DNA of 33,281 bases. It comes from an uncultured Pelagibacteraceae bacterium. Lineage in GTDB: Bacteria; Pseudomonadota; Alphaproteobacteria; Pelagibacterales; Pelagibacteraceae. The DNA is taken from positions 1-33,281 of the forward strand of contig CACGGD010000007.1 in assembly GCA_902572605.1 (NCBI GenBank), read 5' to 3'. Under the pieces are notes generated by a model. The model saw only the letters and a list, made by a program, of their open reading frames with translations. It searched no databases and had not been told where the DNA came from. Positions 1 to 9,621 of the stretch are shown here, piece after piece. Within the stretch, counting starts at the first letter, position 1; the number at the start of each line of letters is the position of its first letter. The position numbers and the translations under genes are program-made.

Positions 1-690
1 TATTGAATTAAGAACTGGTATTTTTTTAAGATCTTTTAATTCAAATAATTTTGCTTTCAAACCATCTTCAAGATCATGGCTGTTATAGGCTATATCATCA
101 GAAATTGATGCAATTTGTGCTTCTAGAGACGGTGATTTTTTAAAATTTATTTTCTTTTTAAAAAAATTTTTTCCTAAAATATTATTAAGTCTAGATAAGT
201 CGTAAACTGGTCCATTATGTTTAATTAGCCCGTCTAAAGTGTCAAAAGTTAAATTAAGACCTTTAAAATTATAATACTTATTTTCTAAAAGAGTGACTAT
301 TCTAATTGTTTGAATATTATGATCAAAACCACCGTGTTCTTTCATACATTCATTTAAAGCTTCCTCGCCTGCATGACCAAATGGAGTATGACCTAGATCG
401 TGAGCTAAACTTAGAGTTTCACATAAATCTTCATTAAGTTTAAAACATTTTCCCAATGTCCTTGCGATTTGGGCAACTTCCATTGAATGTGTTATTCTAG
501 TTCTATAGTGATCTCCTGTCGTGTTAACAAAAACTTGAGTTTTATGTTTTAATCTCCTAAATGCAGTTGAGTGAACAATTCTATCTCTATCTCTTTGAAA
601 TGGAGACCTTAATTTGCTTTTCTTTTCAGGGTTAAATCTTCCTCTAGATTTAATAGGAATTGATAATTTAGAGAAGCTATTTTTTTGCAT
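1..690 (-). CDS. dgt: Deoxyguanosinetriphosphate triphosphohydrolase-like protein (3' end beyond window)
   Basis: HD-domain dNTP triphosphohydrolase, a family that cleaves dNTPs to the deoxynucleoside and triphosphate. The frame is open from the ATG at 690 to base 1 (230 codons), so the C-terminal part lies outside the window. The N-terminus has the family hallmark [20 protein letters not shown] (about residues 33-52). The metal-binding HD residues are visible: H68 in [10 protein letters not shown], the H97-D98 pair in [19 protein letters not shown], and a later [15 protein letters not shown] segment that supplies the last acidic residues. It is divergent from the Fe-S carrier gene with only 38 bp between the two starts, so the promoters must overlap. 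In alphaproteobacteria this gene often lies beside an erpA-like gene and xthA, which fits here. The identification is firm; exact nucleotide specificity cannot be read from sequence. Confidence 0.95.
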   Translation of the reverse strand, partial: MQKNSFSKLSIPIKSRGRFNPEKKSKLRSPFQRDRDRIVHSTAFRRLKHKTQVFVNTTGDHYRTRITHSMEVAQIARTLGKCFKLNEDLCETLSLAHDLGHTPFGHAGEEALNECMKEHGGFDHNIQTIRIVTLLENKYYNFKGLNLTFDTLDGLIKHNGPVYDLSRLNNILGKNFFKKKINFKKSPSLEAQIASISDDIAYNSHDLEDGLKAKLFELKDLKKIPVLNSI

Positions 691-728
691 AATCGACTAT
701 TAAAATATATACTACAAAATAAGTGGTT

Positions 729-1046
729 ATGACAAAGAAAATAGAATTTACAGATCGAGCTAAAGAACAAATAGAAAAGATTATTAGTGAAGATCAATTA
801 AAAAAATTTTTTAGAATTTCCGTAAAAGGTGGAGGTTGTTCTGGATTTAAATACGATTTTAGTTTTGATAATAAAATCGACAACAAAGATGTTATATTTG
901 GTAAAGCTGTAATTGATAAAACCTCTCTTGATATTATTTCAGGATCTACCATTGATTTTAAAAAAGAAATGATTGGTGAGTCCTTTGTTATAAACAACCC
1001 TAAAGCTTCATCTTCTTGTGGTTGTGGACTATCTTTTTCTGTTTAA
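729..1046 (+). CDS. erpA: A-type iron-sulfur cluster carrier (HesB/IscA/ErpA family)
   Basis: A 105-residue cytosolic A-type carrier that passes Fe-S clusters to apoproteins. The three invariant cysteines are present: C37 in GGGCSGF and C97/C99 in the terminal SSSCGCGLSFSV. Length and C-terminal position of the CGCG motif match the family. A GTG at 723 would add two residues (M-V), but the ATG at 729 gives the conserved MTKKIEFTDRA start and is preferred. The stop overlaps the xthA start as TAATG, so the two are probably co-transcribed and translationally coupled. Whether it is the ErpA, IscA or SufA member cannot be decided from the motifs alone; the pairing with dgt and xthA favours the ErpA-like copy found in alphaproteobacteria. 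Confidence 0.9.
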   Translation: MTKKIEFTDRAKEQIEKIISEDQLKKFFRISVKGGGCSGFKYDFSFDNKIDNKDVIFGKAVIDKTSLDIISGSTIDFKKEMIGESFVINNPKASSSCGCGLSFSV

Positions 1047-1822
1047 TGAAAATTATATCATGGAATGTAAATTCAGTTCGTGCAAGAATTGAAAATATAC
1101 TTAGTTATGTAAAAGAATCAAATCCTGATATTTTATTCCTACAAGAAATAAAAACACAAAATGAAAATTTTCCATCAGATAGTTTTAAAGAATATGGTTA
1201 CAATTCATATGTATTTGGACAAAAAAGTTATAATGGTGTTGCTTTTTTGTCCAAATTTAAAATAGAAAATGTTAGCAATAATTTCATAAAAGATAAATTG
1301 AAACAATCTAGAATAATTACTGGAGAAATTCTTTTAAATAAAAAAAAAACAAAACTCATTAATGTTTATGTTCCAAATGGAAATCCTGTTGATACAGAAA
1401 AATATGAATACAAAAAAAATTGGCTCTTTGCTTTTATTAAAAAAATAAAAAAGGAGTTAATAGAAAATACTAATATAATTATTTCTGGGGATTTTAACAT
1501 AATACCAGAAGAAATTGATGTATATGATTATAAGAGATATGAAAACGATGCTCTTTTTAAATTAGAAATTAGAAAAAAATATAGAGAACTAATTAATTTA
1601 GGATTTAACGATATCTATAGATATTTTAATAAGTCTAAGCAGGAATACACTTACTGGGATTATTTTGCAGGTTCATGGCAAAAAAATTATGGATTAAGAA
1701 TAGATCATTTTCTAGTCTCAAATAATTTGTTAGAAAATGTGAAATCAATTAGTATTAATAAAAAACCTAGATCAAAAACAAAACCTTCTGATCATACTCC
1801 TATAGAACTAGAAATTAATTAG
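1046..1822 (+). CDS. xthA: Exodeoxyribonuclease III (AP endonuclease)
   Basis: A 258-residue exonuclease III of the EEP superfamily, which incises DNA at abasic sites and removes 3' blocks in base-excision repair. Catalytic residues are all visible: N7 in SWNVNS, E34 in FLQEIK, Y108 in NVYVPNG, D149 and N151 in SGDFNIIP, the IDHF motif, and D249-H250 in SDHTP. The start at 1046 gives MKIISWNVNSVRARI, the usual N-terminus; an in-frame upstream start at 1016 lies inside erpA and is rejected. The gene follows erpA with a one-base overlap and ends convergently, overlapping the 3' end of the guanylyltransferase gene by 8 bp. The coding region holds a perfect 14-bp inverted repeat (1214-1227 / 1242-1255), listed separately. 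Confidence 0.95.
   Translation: MKIISWNVNSVRARIENILSYVKESNPDILFLQEIKTQNENFPSDSFKEYGYNSYVFGQKSYNGVAFLSKFKIENVSNNFIKDKLKQSRIITGEILLNKKKTKLINVYVPNGNPVDTEKYEYKKNWLFAFIKKIKKELIENTNIIISGDFNIIPEEIDVYDYKRYENDALFKLEIRKKYRELINLGFNDIYRYFNKSKQEYTYWDYFAGSWQKNYGLRIDHFLVSNNLLENVKSISINKKPRSKTKPSDHTPIELEIN
1214..1255. repeat. Perfect 14-bp inverted repeat inside xthA
   Basis: TTTGGACAAAAAAG at 1214-1227 is matched exactly by CTTTTTTGTCCAAA at 1242-1255, with a 14-base loop. It lies in the codons for the conserved FGQKSYNGVAFLSKF segment, so it may be a by-product of codon choice in an AT-rich gene. An mRNA hairpin is possible. The TTGGACAAAAAA core also occurs at 12769 in the divergent control region. Confidence 0.7.
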
Positions 1823-3020
1823 CTCGTCCGTAAACATCTTCATAACGGACTATATCAGTTTCTTTTAGAATTAAGCCTAATTGAGCTTCCATAATCTTAA
1901 CAGGTTTCTTATTCGGATTTTGAATTCTATGTATTGCACCTTGAGGTATAAAAATTGTTTCATAAGGTTTTTTTAAAAAATTTTTTTTATTTAGAGTAAT
2001 TTTCGGTTTACCTTGTGTAACGACCCAGTGTTCAGATCTATGGAAATGTTTTTGCAAACTCAAAACTCCTTTTGATTTGACATGCAGTTCTTTTATTAAA
2101 AAGTTATTACCGTTAAACAAGTTTGTATAATTACCCCACGGTCTATAAAAAGTATTTTTTTTACTAAAATATTTATTTCTATTTCTGTGGTACATTAGTA
2201 GGATTTCTTTCCAACTACCCAAATCAGTCCAAGGAATGCTAAGTTTTATAGCATTTATATTTTTTGTTTTTTCTAAAATTGCGTAATCAAAAGATTTCGA
2301 GGAGTTCTTAGAAAATTCTCTTTTATTTAAATAATAGGTATCATTTTTAAAATTACTTTTATAAACCGCTAAAAAAGTATTTTTGTAAATATTTTTTTGA
2401 TATTTTTTATAATTATTTATAATCGAGTCTTTTCTAAGAAAAAACATTCCCGAATTCCAATAACCTCCTTTTTTAATTATCTTTTTAGCCTTTAGTTCAT
2501 TGGGTTTTTCAAAAAATCTTGTGACTTTATTTAGTTTTTTTTTAATTTTTTTAGTAATTAAATAACCAAATTGCCCAGACGGTTCATTGGGTTTTATACC
2601 AAAAATAAAAATATTTTGATCGGTTAGATATCTTTTATTTTTTTTTATTTCATAGTTAAATTTACTAACTTTTTCTATCATATGATCAGCTGTTAAAAAT
2701 AACATTGGCTGTTTATCAGGGATCTTTTTTATAAGTGCTGCAGCAAGTATGGCTGGTCCAGTATTTTTTTTTTCTGGTTCTAATATAATTTTGTATTTTT
2801 TTATCCTATGATTTTTTAAATGTTTTTTTATTTCTTTGAGGTACTTTAAGTTAGTACTTATTATAGGTGTATCGAATATAGATCCTTTAATTCTTTCTAA
2901 AGTTTTTCCAAGTAATGTCCATCCCCCAAAATCAATAAACTGTTTTACTTCATTTCTTTTTGATTCAGGCCATAGTCTAGTTCCAGAACCACCACATAAA
3001 ATAACTGGTTTAATCTTCAT
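1815..3020 (-). CDS. manC: Mannose-1-phosphate guanylyltransferase (ManC-type, with C-terminal cupin)
   Basis: A nucleotidyltransferase that makes GDP-mannose from mannose-1-phosphate and GTP, for surface glycan synthesis. The N-terminus has the pyrophosphorylase loop ILCGGSGTRLWPESKR (residues 7-22) followed by KQF; further family motifs are LTADHM, FFEKPNE, YWNSGMFFLR, SFDYAILEKT and PWTDLGSW. The linker RPWGNY and a cupin-like domain (KHFHRSEHWVVTQGKPKITL, then FIPQGAIHRIQNP) form the C-terminus. At 401 residues it is shorter than classic bifunctional enzymes of about 470, so the C-terminal isomerase part may be reduced. The usual PKQF signature reads VKQF here. The start overlaps the ilvD stop as TAATG, suggesting coupling with ilvD. 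Two glycosyltransferase genes near the right end of the window could belong to the same surface-glycan pathway. Confidence 0.88.
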   Translation of the reverse strand: MKIKPVILCGGSGTRLWPESKRNEVKQFIDFGGWTLLGKTLERIKGSIFDTPIISTNLKYLKEIKKHLKNHRIKKYKIILEPEKKNTGPAILAAALIKKIPDKQPMLFLTADHMIEKVSKFNYEIKKNKRYLTDQNIFIFGIKPNEPSGQFGYLITKKIKKKLNKVTRFFEKPNELKAKKIIKKGGYWNSGMFFLRKDSIINNYKKYQKNIYKNTFLAVYKSNFKNDTYYLNKREFSKNSSKSFDYAILEKTKNINAIKLSIPWTDLGSWKEILLMYHRNRNKYFSKKNTFYRPWGNYTNLFNGNNFLIKELHVKSKGVLSLQKHFHRSEHWVVTQGKPKITLNKKNFLKKPYETIFIPQGAIHRIQNPNKKPVKIMEAQLGLILKETDIVRYEDVYGRAN

Positions 3021-4738
3021 TAAATCTTAGAGTATTCTTTAACTTCTTTTTTTTTACCTGGATGAGTCGGAGCGCCGAGATATGCAGGACCAACCGTTTG
3101 GGCATATTTCCATAGTGTGCCTGAACCAAATGAGGATTTTTTAGCTCTCCATTTTTTCTTTCTAGAGGATAATTGAGATTTTGTCAGTCTAACATTAATT
3201 GTTCCTTTTTTTGCATCAATATCGATAGTATCTCCATTTTTAAGTAATGCGATTGGTCCACCTAATGCAGCTTCAGGACCTACATGCCCTACACAAAAAC
3301 CTCTTGTGGCGCCAGAAAATCTTCCATCAGTTATTAAAGCAACTTTTTCTCCTTTTCCTTGACCATAAATTGCACCAGTAGTTGATAACATTTCTCTCAT
3401 GCCTGGGCCTCCCTTTGGTCCTTCATATCTTATTATTATTATATCTCCATCTTTGTACTTTTTTGTCTGAACAGCTTTCATAGCGTCTTCTTCATTATCG
3501 AAACATCTTGCTTTACCAGTAAATTGTAATTTTTTTAAGCCAGCTATTTTTACAATCGCTCCATCTGGAGCTAAGTTTCCTTTTAAACCCACTACTCCAC
3601 CATCTGGAGATAAAGGATTATTATATTTTCTTAATACTTTCTGGTTAGAATTAAATTTAATATTTTTTAAATTTTCTTTCATAGTTTTACCAGTAACAGT
3701 CATGCAACCACCATGGATAAATCCCCCGTCATATAGAGTTTTTAATAACATAGGAACTCCACCAGCTTCCCACATATCTTTAGCAACAAATCTACCTCCT
3801 GGTTTTAAATCCGCAAGATAAGGTGTTTTTTTAAATATTTTTGCAACGTCCATTAAATCAAATTTAACTCCTATTTCATTTGCTAAGGCAGGTAAATGCA
3901 GAGCAGCGTTAGTTGATCCACCAGTAGCGGCTACAATGGTTGCTGCATTTTCTAAAGATTTTTTTGTTACTATATCTCTAGGCTTTATATTTTTTTCTAA
4001 TAAATTCATTACTGTTTGACCGCTATCAAAAGCATATTTATCTCTCTCCTCATATGGAGCCGGAGTTCCAGCAGAGTAAGGTAAGGCTAAACCTATAGCT
4101 TCAGAAACACATGCCATAGTATTAGCTGTAAATTGACCCCCACAAGCACCTGCACTAGGACAAGCAACTAATTCTAATTCTCTGAGTTCTTCAGATGACA
4201 TTGATCCTGAAGAATGTTTTCCAACAGCTTCGAATACATCTACAACAGTTACATCTTTACCTTTATACTTACCTGGTAAAATTGAACCGCCATATATAAA
4301 AACGCTAGGAACATTTAATCTTAACATAGACATCATTAATCCTGGCAATGATTTATCACATCCAGCAATACCGACTAAAGCATCGTAACAATGTCCCCTA
4401 ACAGTTAATTCAGCAGAGTCAGCTATAACCTCTCTTGAAATCAAAGATGATTTCATTCCTTCATGGCCCATAGCTATACCATCAGTAACTGTTATTGTGC
4501 AAAATTCTCTGGGCGTTCCACCGTATTTTTTAACTCCTTTTTTAACTGATTGAGCTTGTCTCATTAAAGCAGTGTTACAAGGAGCTGCTTCGTTCCACGT
4601 TGAAACAACACCTACGAAAGGTTTAGCAACATCTTGTTCGGTTTCTCCCATGGCATAATAAAAAGACCTATGCGGAGCCCTATCAGGTCCTAAAGATGTA
4701 TGACGACTAGGTAATTTTTTTTTATTAATTTTAGACAT
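3020..4738 (-). CDS. ilvD: Dihydroxy-acid dehydratase
   Basis: IlvD/Edd-family Fe-S dehydratase that converts dihydroxy-acids to 2-keto acids in isoleucine, valine and pantothenate synthesis. The 572-residue length is normal. Three candidate cluster cysteines sit in the conserved settings: C54 in [11 protein letters not shown]127 in [10 protein letters not shown] and C199 in [14 protein letters not shown]. The [12 protein letters not shown] motif, GGPGMREML and the C-terminal [21 protein letters not shown] are also intact. The gene sits 2 bp after valS and overlaps the guanylyltransferase start by one base, so valS-ilvD-manC reads as one operon. IlvD versus the paralogous Edd is settled by length and by the ACGGQ context. 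Confidence 0.96.
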   Translation of the reverse strand: MSKINKKKLPSRHTSLGPDRAPHRSFYYAMGETEQDVAKPFVGVVSTWNEAAPCNTALMRQAQSVKKGVKKYGGTPREFCTITVTDGIAMGHEGMKSSLISREVIADSAELTVRGHCYDALVGIAGCDKSLPGLMMSMLRLNVPSVFIYGGSILPGKYKGKDVTVVDVFEAVGKHSSGSMSSEELRELELVACPSAGACGGQFTANTMACVSEAIGLALPYSAGTPAPYEERDKYAFDSGQTVMNLLEKNIKPRDIVTKKSLENAATIVAATGGSTNAALHLPALANEIGVKFDLMDVAKIFKKTPYLADLKPGGRFVAKDMWEAGGVPMLLKTLYDGGFIHGGCMTVTGKTMKENLKNIKFNSNQKVLRKYNNPLSPDGGVVGLKGNLAPDGAIVKIAGLKKLQFTGKARCFDNEEDAMKAVQTKKYKDGDIIIIRYEGPKGGPGMREMLSTTGAIYGQGKGEKVALITDGRFSGATRGFCVGHVGPEAALGGPIALLKNGDTIDIDAKKGTINVRLTKSQLSSRKKKWRAKKSSFGSGTLWKYAQTVGPAYLGAPTHPGKKKEVKEYSKI

Positions 4739-4740
4739 AT

Positions 4741-7395
4741 TTAGTTAATACTTGATACAATACTTCTTAATTTTCTATCTTCAACAGTTAATTCCTTGAC
4801 TAATTTTTTATCATTTTGAACAATTTCTTTAGGTGCGTTCTTTACGTAAGCCCTATTTTCAAGTTTTTTATTTAGAGCTTCAATTTGTTTTTTTAAGCTT
4901 TCTATTTTTATCAGAATTTTTTCTTTTTGAGAAGATAAGTCAACATCTTTACTAAATTCTAAAGAAATTTTTTCTTTTAAAACTAAAATATCAATAATAT
5001 TTTTGTTATTATTTCTATTTTTTGTAAAGTTTTCTACTCTTCCTACTTGTTTAATTAGATTAAAGTAATTATTCAATAATTTTTTAAGTTTTCCAGACTT
5101 ATCAGATAAAGACACATCACAAAATAGTTTAGGTGCAATTTTTAATTCAGCTTTTGTCGATCTTATATTAGAAATTAATTCTATTATATCATTAATATCT
5201 ATTTGATTTTTATTAAATTTATGTACATTTTTGTAATTAGGCCAAGAAGATGAAATCAAATCTTTTTTGAAAACATTTTTATATTTGTTTTTAGACCAGA
5301 CTGACTCTGTAAAAAAGGGTACAAAAGGATGTAAAAGTCTTAAAATATTAGCCATCATAAACGAAGAAAAATATTTTGCTTCATTAATTTCAGCCTTGTT
5401 TTTTGAGTTAAAGATTGGTTTCAAAAACTCTAAATACCAATCACAATATGAATGCCATACAAATTGATAAACATGTTTTGCTGACTCATCAAATCTAAAA
5501 TTTTCGATATTCTTTGATACTAAATTTTGTGTCTTAATATATTCGCTAAATATCCATTGATTAATTGGAAGTTTTATAGATTTTATATTTACCTTTTTAT
5601 TTAATTTACAATTATTTAATTTAAGAAAATTGTTAGCACTCCAAATTTTTGTAATAAAATTTCTATTCCCGACTACCCTATTTTTGGATAATTTCACATC
5701 TCTTCCTGGAGAGGCCATTGAAATTAAAGTAAATCTTAAACTATCAGCCCCAAACTCATTAATTAGTTCAAGAGGATCAATTACGTTTCCTTTGGATTTA
5801 GACATTTTTTGCCCTTTTTCATCTCGAACTAATGCATGAACATATATTTTATGAAATGGTGTTTGTTTGTTAAAATAATTACCCATCATTAACATTCTAG
5901 CAACCCAGAAAAAAATTATATCGAAACCTGTGACAAGCACTGAGGTGGGATAAAATTTTGAAAGTTCCTTTGTTTTAGTTGGCCAACCTAATGTAGCAAA
6001 AGGCCATAAAGCTGATGAAAACCACGTGTCTAAAACATCAGTTTCCTGTCTAAGTTTAATTTTTATATTTTTATTTTTATTTCTTTTTTTTGCTAATCTT
6101 AATGCATTTTTTTCATTTTCAGCAACAAAGACATTATTATTTTCATCATACCAAGCAGGTATTCTATGGCCCCACCAAATCTGACGAGATATGCACCAAG
6201 GCTCAATATTTTTCATCCATTGAAAAAATGTTTTGGTCCAATTATTTGGAAAAAAAGAAGTCTTACCTGCATTAATTATACTTATTGGTTTTTTAGATAA
6301 TTTTTTTGCATCTACAAACCATTGTTCTGTTAAAAGAGGTTCGATTATAGTATTTGATCGATCTCCATATGGTACTTTATTATTAATAGTTTCAATTTTT
6401 ACAAGGCTTCCTTCCTCTTTGAGTTGTTTTACTAAAAGTTTTCTTGCTTCAAATCTGTCTAAGCCTATAAATTTTTTAATTCCATTTTTGTTTATTTTTC
6501 CATTTTTTTCAAAAATATTTATTAATTCTAATTTATTTCTTTTCCCTACTTCATAATCGTTAAAATCATGGGCGGGAGTTATTTTTACTGCTCCAGATCC
6601 TTGCTCTGGATCAGCATAGTAATCAGCAATAACCTTTACTTTTCTGTTTACTAGTGGAATTATTAAGTTTTTTCCGATTAAATTAATATATCTTTCATCT
6701 TTAGGATTTACAGCAACTGCTGTATCTCCCATCATAGTCTCAGGCCTTGTAGTAGCAATTGTTATTTTTTTATCTGAGTTTTCAATTTGATAATCTATAT
6801 AATATAATTGAGATTGCACATCCTTTTGTATTACTTCTAAATCTGAAATAGCTGTTTGAAGTTGAGTGTCCCAATTTACTAGTTTTTTATCTTTATAAAT
6901 TAACTTTTTCTTATAGAGATCTACAAATACCTTAATTACGGCATGAGATAGATCTTTATCCATAGTGAATCTTGTTCTTGACCAATCACACGAACAACCC
7001 AATTTTTTTAGTTGATCTAAAATAATACCACCTGACTGTTCTTTCCATTCCCAAACTTTTTGAATAAATCTATCTCTTCCTAAATCATCTTTTTTAATAC
7101 CTTTTTGTTGCAAATTTTTTTCTACAACTGCTTGAGTAGCAATACCTGCATGGTCTGTTCCAGGTTGCCACAAAGTTTCATGTCCCTTCATTCTATTAAA
7201 TCGAATTAGCACATCTTGAAGACTATTATTTAAGGCATGTCCCATATGAAGTCTTCCAGTCACATTTGGGGGTGGAATTACAATCGAGAATGTATTTTTA
7301 ACTCTTCCTTTCTGGGGTTTAAAACAACCTTTTTTGATCCAAAAATCTGAGATTTTTTTCTCTTCTTCCAAATGATTGTATTTTTTAAATTCCAT
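4741..7395 (-). CDS. valS: Valyl-tRNA synthetase
   Basis: Class I aminoacyl-tRNA synthetase charging tRNA-Val. The 884-residue protein has the HIGH-type motif as HMGH (residues 50-53, in [17 protein letters not shown]), the KMSKS loop at 530-534 in [12 protein letters not shown], the editing-domain [13 protein letters not shown] segment, and the C-terminal coiled-coil arm ending in [14 protein letters not shown], which is characteristic of ValS rather than IleS or LeuS. It is the first gene of the valS-ilvD-manC run; the 112 bp between its start and the tRNA-Cys gene on the opposite strand should hold its promoter, although no clear -35/-10 pair could be picked with confidence in such AT-rich DNA. 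Confidence 0.97.
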   Translation of the reverse strand: MEFKKYNHLEEEKKISDFWIKKGCFKPQKGRVKNTFSIVIPPPNVTGRLHMGHALNNSLQDVLIRFNRMKGHETLWQPGTDHAGIATQAVVEKNLQQKGIKKDDLGRDRFIQKVWEWKEQSGGIILDQLKKLGCSCDWSRTRFTMDKDLSHAVIKVFVDLYKKKLIYKDKKLVNWDTQLQTAISDLEVIQKDVQSQLYYIDYQIENSDKKITIATTRPETMMGDTAVAVNPKDERYINLIGKNLIIPLVNRKVKVIADYYADPEQGSGAVKITPAHDFNDYEVGKRNKLELINIFEKNGKINKNGIKKFIGLDRFEARKLLVKQLKEEGSLVKIETINNKVPYGDRSNTIIEPLLTEQWFVDAKKLSKKPISIINAGKTSFFPNNWTKTFFQWMKNIEPWCISRQIWWGHRIPAWYDENNNVFVAENEKNALRLAKKRNKNKNIKIKLRQETDVLDTWFSSALWPFATLGWPTKTKELSKFYPTSVLVTGFDIIFFWVARMLMMGNYFNKQTPFHKIYVHALVRDEKGQKMSKSKGNVIDPLELINEFGADSLRFTLISMASPGRDVKLSKNRVVGNRNFITKIWSANNFLKLNNCKLNKKVNIKSIKLPINQWIFSEYIKTQNLVSKNIENFRFDESAKHVYQFVWHSYCDWYLEFLKPIFNSKNKAEINEAKYFSSFMMANILRLLHPFVPFFTESVWSKNKYKNVFKKDLISSSWPNYKNVHKFNKNQIDINDIIELISNIRSTKAELKIAPKLFCDVSLSDKSGKLKKLLNNYFNLIKQVGRVENFTKNRNNNKNIIDILVLKEKISLEFSKDVDLSSQKEKILIKIESLKKQIEALNKKLENRAYVKNAPKEIVQNDKKLVKELTVEDRKLRSIVSSIN

Positions 7396-7507
7396 TTTTT
7401 TGATTATCTCTAATATAGTTTATATCAAAAGAAGCAAAACCTAAAAGGGATAGATTTCCCTTTATTGAACTACTTAAATGATTTAAATAGTTTTTAAGGT
7501 AAGTTTA

Positions 7508-7581
7508 GGCCACGTGGCGGAATGGTTACGCAGAGGATTGCAAATCCTTTTATTCCAGTTCGATTCTGGACGTGGCCTCCA
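7508..7581 (+). tRNA. tRNA-Cys (GCA anticodon)
   Basis: A complete 74-nt cloverleaf. The acceptor strands GGCCACG (7508-7514) and CGTGGCC (7571-7577) pair perfectly, discriminator is T as usual for tRNA-Cys, and CCA is encoded (7579-7581). The anticodon arm AGGAT-TTGCAAA-ATCCT type loop reads GCA, and the T arm contains GTTCGATTC. It lies between divergent valS and the convergent secreted-protein gene that ends 10 bp downstream, and marks the left edge of the accessory segment. Confidence 0.96.
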
Positions 7582-7591
7582 GCAAAATTTA

Positions 7592-8170
7592 TTAAAGAGT
7601 ACCTAACCAATTGTAAAATTCTGAAGTTCCAATCGATACTTCAAATTGATCCATTAAATGTCCATGCACTTCTTTATCTTTTTCATGATAAATAGTACAT
7701 TCCAATTTTACTAAATCACCATTTTTGAATTCAAATTGTGAGATATATTGAGTAGAACTTTGGTAATAATAATGTTTTTGACTACCTTCTCTTAATTTTG
7801 TTTTTGGAAAAAGATTTTTTACTTCTTTAACAGCATTTTTTTTTAAATTCATACACTCTTTTAAACTTGTAATCTCAGTTACACCTCTTACTACATGAAT
7901 TTTAAAATTCTTATCTTTTCTTTTTAAATGGAATAATAAATAATCGTAAGGACCACTTCCTGAAGTTAATTGTGTTTCAAAAAATTTACTATTTTTTGAA
8001 TAGTGACCTTGATCATTATTAGATATCTCATCTTTAGACATATGATTGGATAAATTATCACCAATACTAATGCCCTCTATTTCAAAATCACTAATATCTT
8101 CAGCTTTAACACTAACGATAAAGAATAGCGATAAAGAAAAAATTATAAAAATTTTTTTAATTTTCTTCAT
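7592..8170 (-). CDS. Secreted protein of a three-member local family (copy 1)
   Basis: A 192-residue protein of unknown function with a clear N-terminal signal peptide (KKIKKIFIIFSLSLFFIVSV, cleavage probably after VKA). The mature start EDISDFEIEGISIGDNL matches the mature starts of the proteins encoded at 8170-8754 and 17927-18514, and two cysteines (in LKECMNLKK and LECTIY) are at equivalent places in all three, consistent with a periplasmic disulfide. The gene begins by TAATG overlap with the stop of copy 2, so the two are coupled. It is the last gene of the long minus-strand operon and ends 10 bp from tRNA-Cys. No catalytic motif is recognised. Confidence 0.85.
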   Translation of the reverse strand: MKKIKKIFIIFSLSLFFIVSVKAEDISDFEIEGISIGDNLSNHMSKDEISNNDQGHYSKNSKFFETQLTSGSGPYDYLLFHLKRKDKNFKIHVVRGVTEITSLKECMNLKKNAVKEVKNLFPKTKLREGSQKHYYYQSSTQYISQFEFKNGDLVKLECTIYHEKDKEVHGHLMDQFEVSIGTSEFYNWLGTL

Positions 8171-8754
8171 TATTTATAAGCTTCGTTAATAATAAAATAT
8201 GCATAACCTTCAGTTGATATTGATACTTTTAAATTTTTTCTTAATCCACTTTCTTTTGTGAAATGATAACAATTAATTATTATAGATTCAACTGAGGGAT
8301 AAGGTTTAAAATAATTTTGAATTCCATAAACCATAGATTTTCCTGATTTATCATTGTTGGATTTAAACTCTGTAATTTCATTACTATTAAAATTAAAAAT
8401 TTGTTCTAAAGAGGACTGAATTTCATTTTTTAAACTATTACATTCATCTAAAGTATCATAAAATTTAACCCCTGCTATCCCTTGAATAATAAATTTTTTA
8501 TCATTTTTTTTTATATTAATATTTAGTAAATCAAAATTTTCTAATTTTTTAAATTTTTCTGCTCTATACATTATATATTTATCATTCGTAAATTGAGATT
8601 TTGCTTTAGATGATAAAATTTTATCTAGCGAAGTAAATTCTAATAAACTTTGTCCAACACTAAATCCTTCAAGTTCAAAATCTTGAATTCTATCAGCATA
8701 GGATTTAATTGTTGAAAATAAAAGAATTAAGAAAATGCCTAATATTTTTTTCAT
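8170..8754 (-). CDS. Secreted protein of a three-member local family (copy 2)
   Basis: A 194-residue protein with a signal peptide (MKKILGIFLILLFSTIKSYA) and mature start DRIQDFELEGFSVGQSLLEF, paralogous to the proteins at 7592-8170 and 17927-18514. Shared features are the SVGQSL/SIGDNL-type motif, a KDDKKF-like middle strand, the LDECNSLK cysteine, KSGKSMVYG and a second cysteine in INCYHF. A strong ribosome site AAAGGAG lies 9 bases before the ATG, so the gene can start translation independently although only 19 bp separate it from the upstream lipoprotein gene. Function unknown; the exported location is the only firm inference. Confidence 0.85.
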   Translation of the reverse strand: MKKILGIFLILLFSTIKSYADRIQDFELEGFSVGQSLLEFTSLDKILSSKAKSQFTNDKYIMYRAEKFKKLENFDLLNINIKKNDKKFIIQGIAGVKFYDTLDECNSLKNEIQSSLEQIFNFNSNEITEFKSNNDKSGKSMVYGIQNYFKPYPSVESIIINCYHFTKESGLRKNLKVSISTEGYAYFIINEAYK

Positions 8755-8773
8755 AACTATTTACTCCTTTTAC

Positions 8774-9109
8774 TTAATTACAACTCATATTTTCTCTTAA
8801 TCCCATTAGAACTCCTCCCCAAAAACCTGTTACTCCACTACTCATATTACTTTGTCTAACAGACTCACATTCTAAAGCTTTTTTTTGAACTAAATACCTT
8901 TTTCTACTGATATCTAATTCCATCATACAATTAGAGAAATTTAAAGTTCCTTCATTAAATCCATATTTTTTACAAGTTATCTTGTCTAAATTTAATTGAT
9001 GTTCATAGGCAATTTTCTTTTTTTCTAACCTAATTTTTTCTCTTTCGGCATTATAATTTGCACAAGATAAATTTAAACAAAATAAGAAAATTAAAATTAG
9101 ATTTTTCAT
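8774..9109 (-). CDS. Small lipoprotein
   Basis: A 111-residue predicted lipoprotein: the N-terminus MKNLILIFLFCLNLSCAN carries a lipobox (LNLS-C, Cys16). After a charged helical stretch (REKIRLEKKKIAYEHQLNL) comes CKKYGFNEGTLNFSNCMMEL, a pattern of two cysteines flanking a FxxGTxxFxxC segment seen in many small alphaproteobacterial lipoproteins, and a C-terminal glycine-rich SSGVTGFWGGVLMGL. It overlaps the upstream membrane-protein gene by 4 bp (ATGA), so both are likely made together. Probably anchored in the outer or inner membrane; function unknown. Confidence 0.85.
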   Translation of the reverse strand: MKNLILIFLFCLNLSCANYNAEREKIRLEKKKIAYEHQLNLDKITCKKYGFNEGTLNFSNCMMELDISRKRYLVQKKALECESVRQSNMSSGVTGFWGGVLMGLRENMSCN

Positions 9110-9621
9110 TGATTAGTACAATATTGTTTATATTTTAAAGCTTCGTTTTCTGTAATTCCCATTATATTTAATTGTTCATCCTGTGAGTAATTCTTATCAA
9201 AAAAATAACTTGCAGAAGCATTGCCAACCAAACTTAGATAGCACCAATCACTATTATGAGGCTTTCCAAATCTAAGATCGTTAACTGTTTTCCATTCAAA
9301 TCCTGTCCAAATTTTAAATCTTCCAATAACAGGTGATACATCAAACCTTGTTACTTCTTGTGAATAAACAATATTTTCGCCTTCTATGGTTTTATTGATC
9401 TCGGTGCCTTCCTTAACAAGCTCGCTATTAAGATTTTTTTTATAAAGATGGTATGCGTAAGATACTAAAATTAAAAACAAACCCAGCGCTAATAAAAATA
9501 ATGTTAAAGATTTTGTATAACCCCAAACACTTCTGGTATTTCTTATTCGGCTTTTCTCATCAATATATTTGTTTACAGGGCTATAATCATGAACTGAATA
9601 TGTAATTTTTTCATCAGACAT
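9106..9621 (-). CDS. Single-pass membrane protein, unknown function
   Basis: A 171-residue protein with a polar N-terminal tail, one strong transmembrane helix (SLTLFLLALGLFLILVSYAY, about residues 38-58) and a soluble domain of about 110 residues with three cysteines or tryptophan-rich segments (FKIWTGFEWKTVNDLRFG, NSDWCYLSL). The C-terminal YCTNQ ends at the ATGA overlap with the lipoprotein gene. Its own start overlaps the stop of the coiled-coil membrane protein by one base (TAATG). The topology is likely cytosolic N-terminus and periplasmic C-terminal domain. It is not recognised as a known family. Confidence 0.82.
   Translation of the reverse strand: MSDEKITYSVHDYSPVNKYIDEKSRIRNTRSVWGYTKSLTLFLLALGLFLILVSYAYHLYKKNLNSELVKEGTEINKTIEGENIVYSQEVTRFDVSPVIGRFKIWTGFEWKTVNDLRFGKPHNSDWCYLSLVGNASASYFFDKNYSQDEQLNIMGITENEALKYKQYCTNQ

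Noticed and set aside
1016-1045. Longer N-terminus for exonuclease III
   Set aside because: It lies within the erpA coding end and adds residues absent from the family; the TAATG start at 1046 gives the canonical N-terminus.
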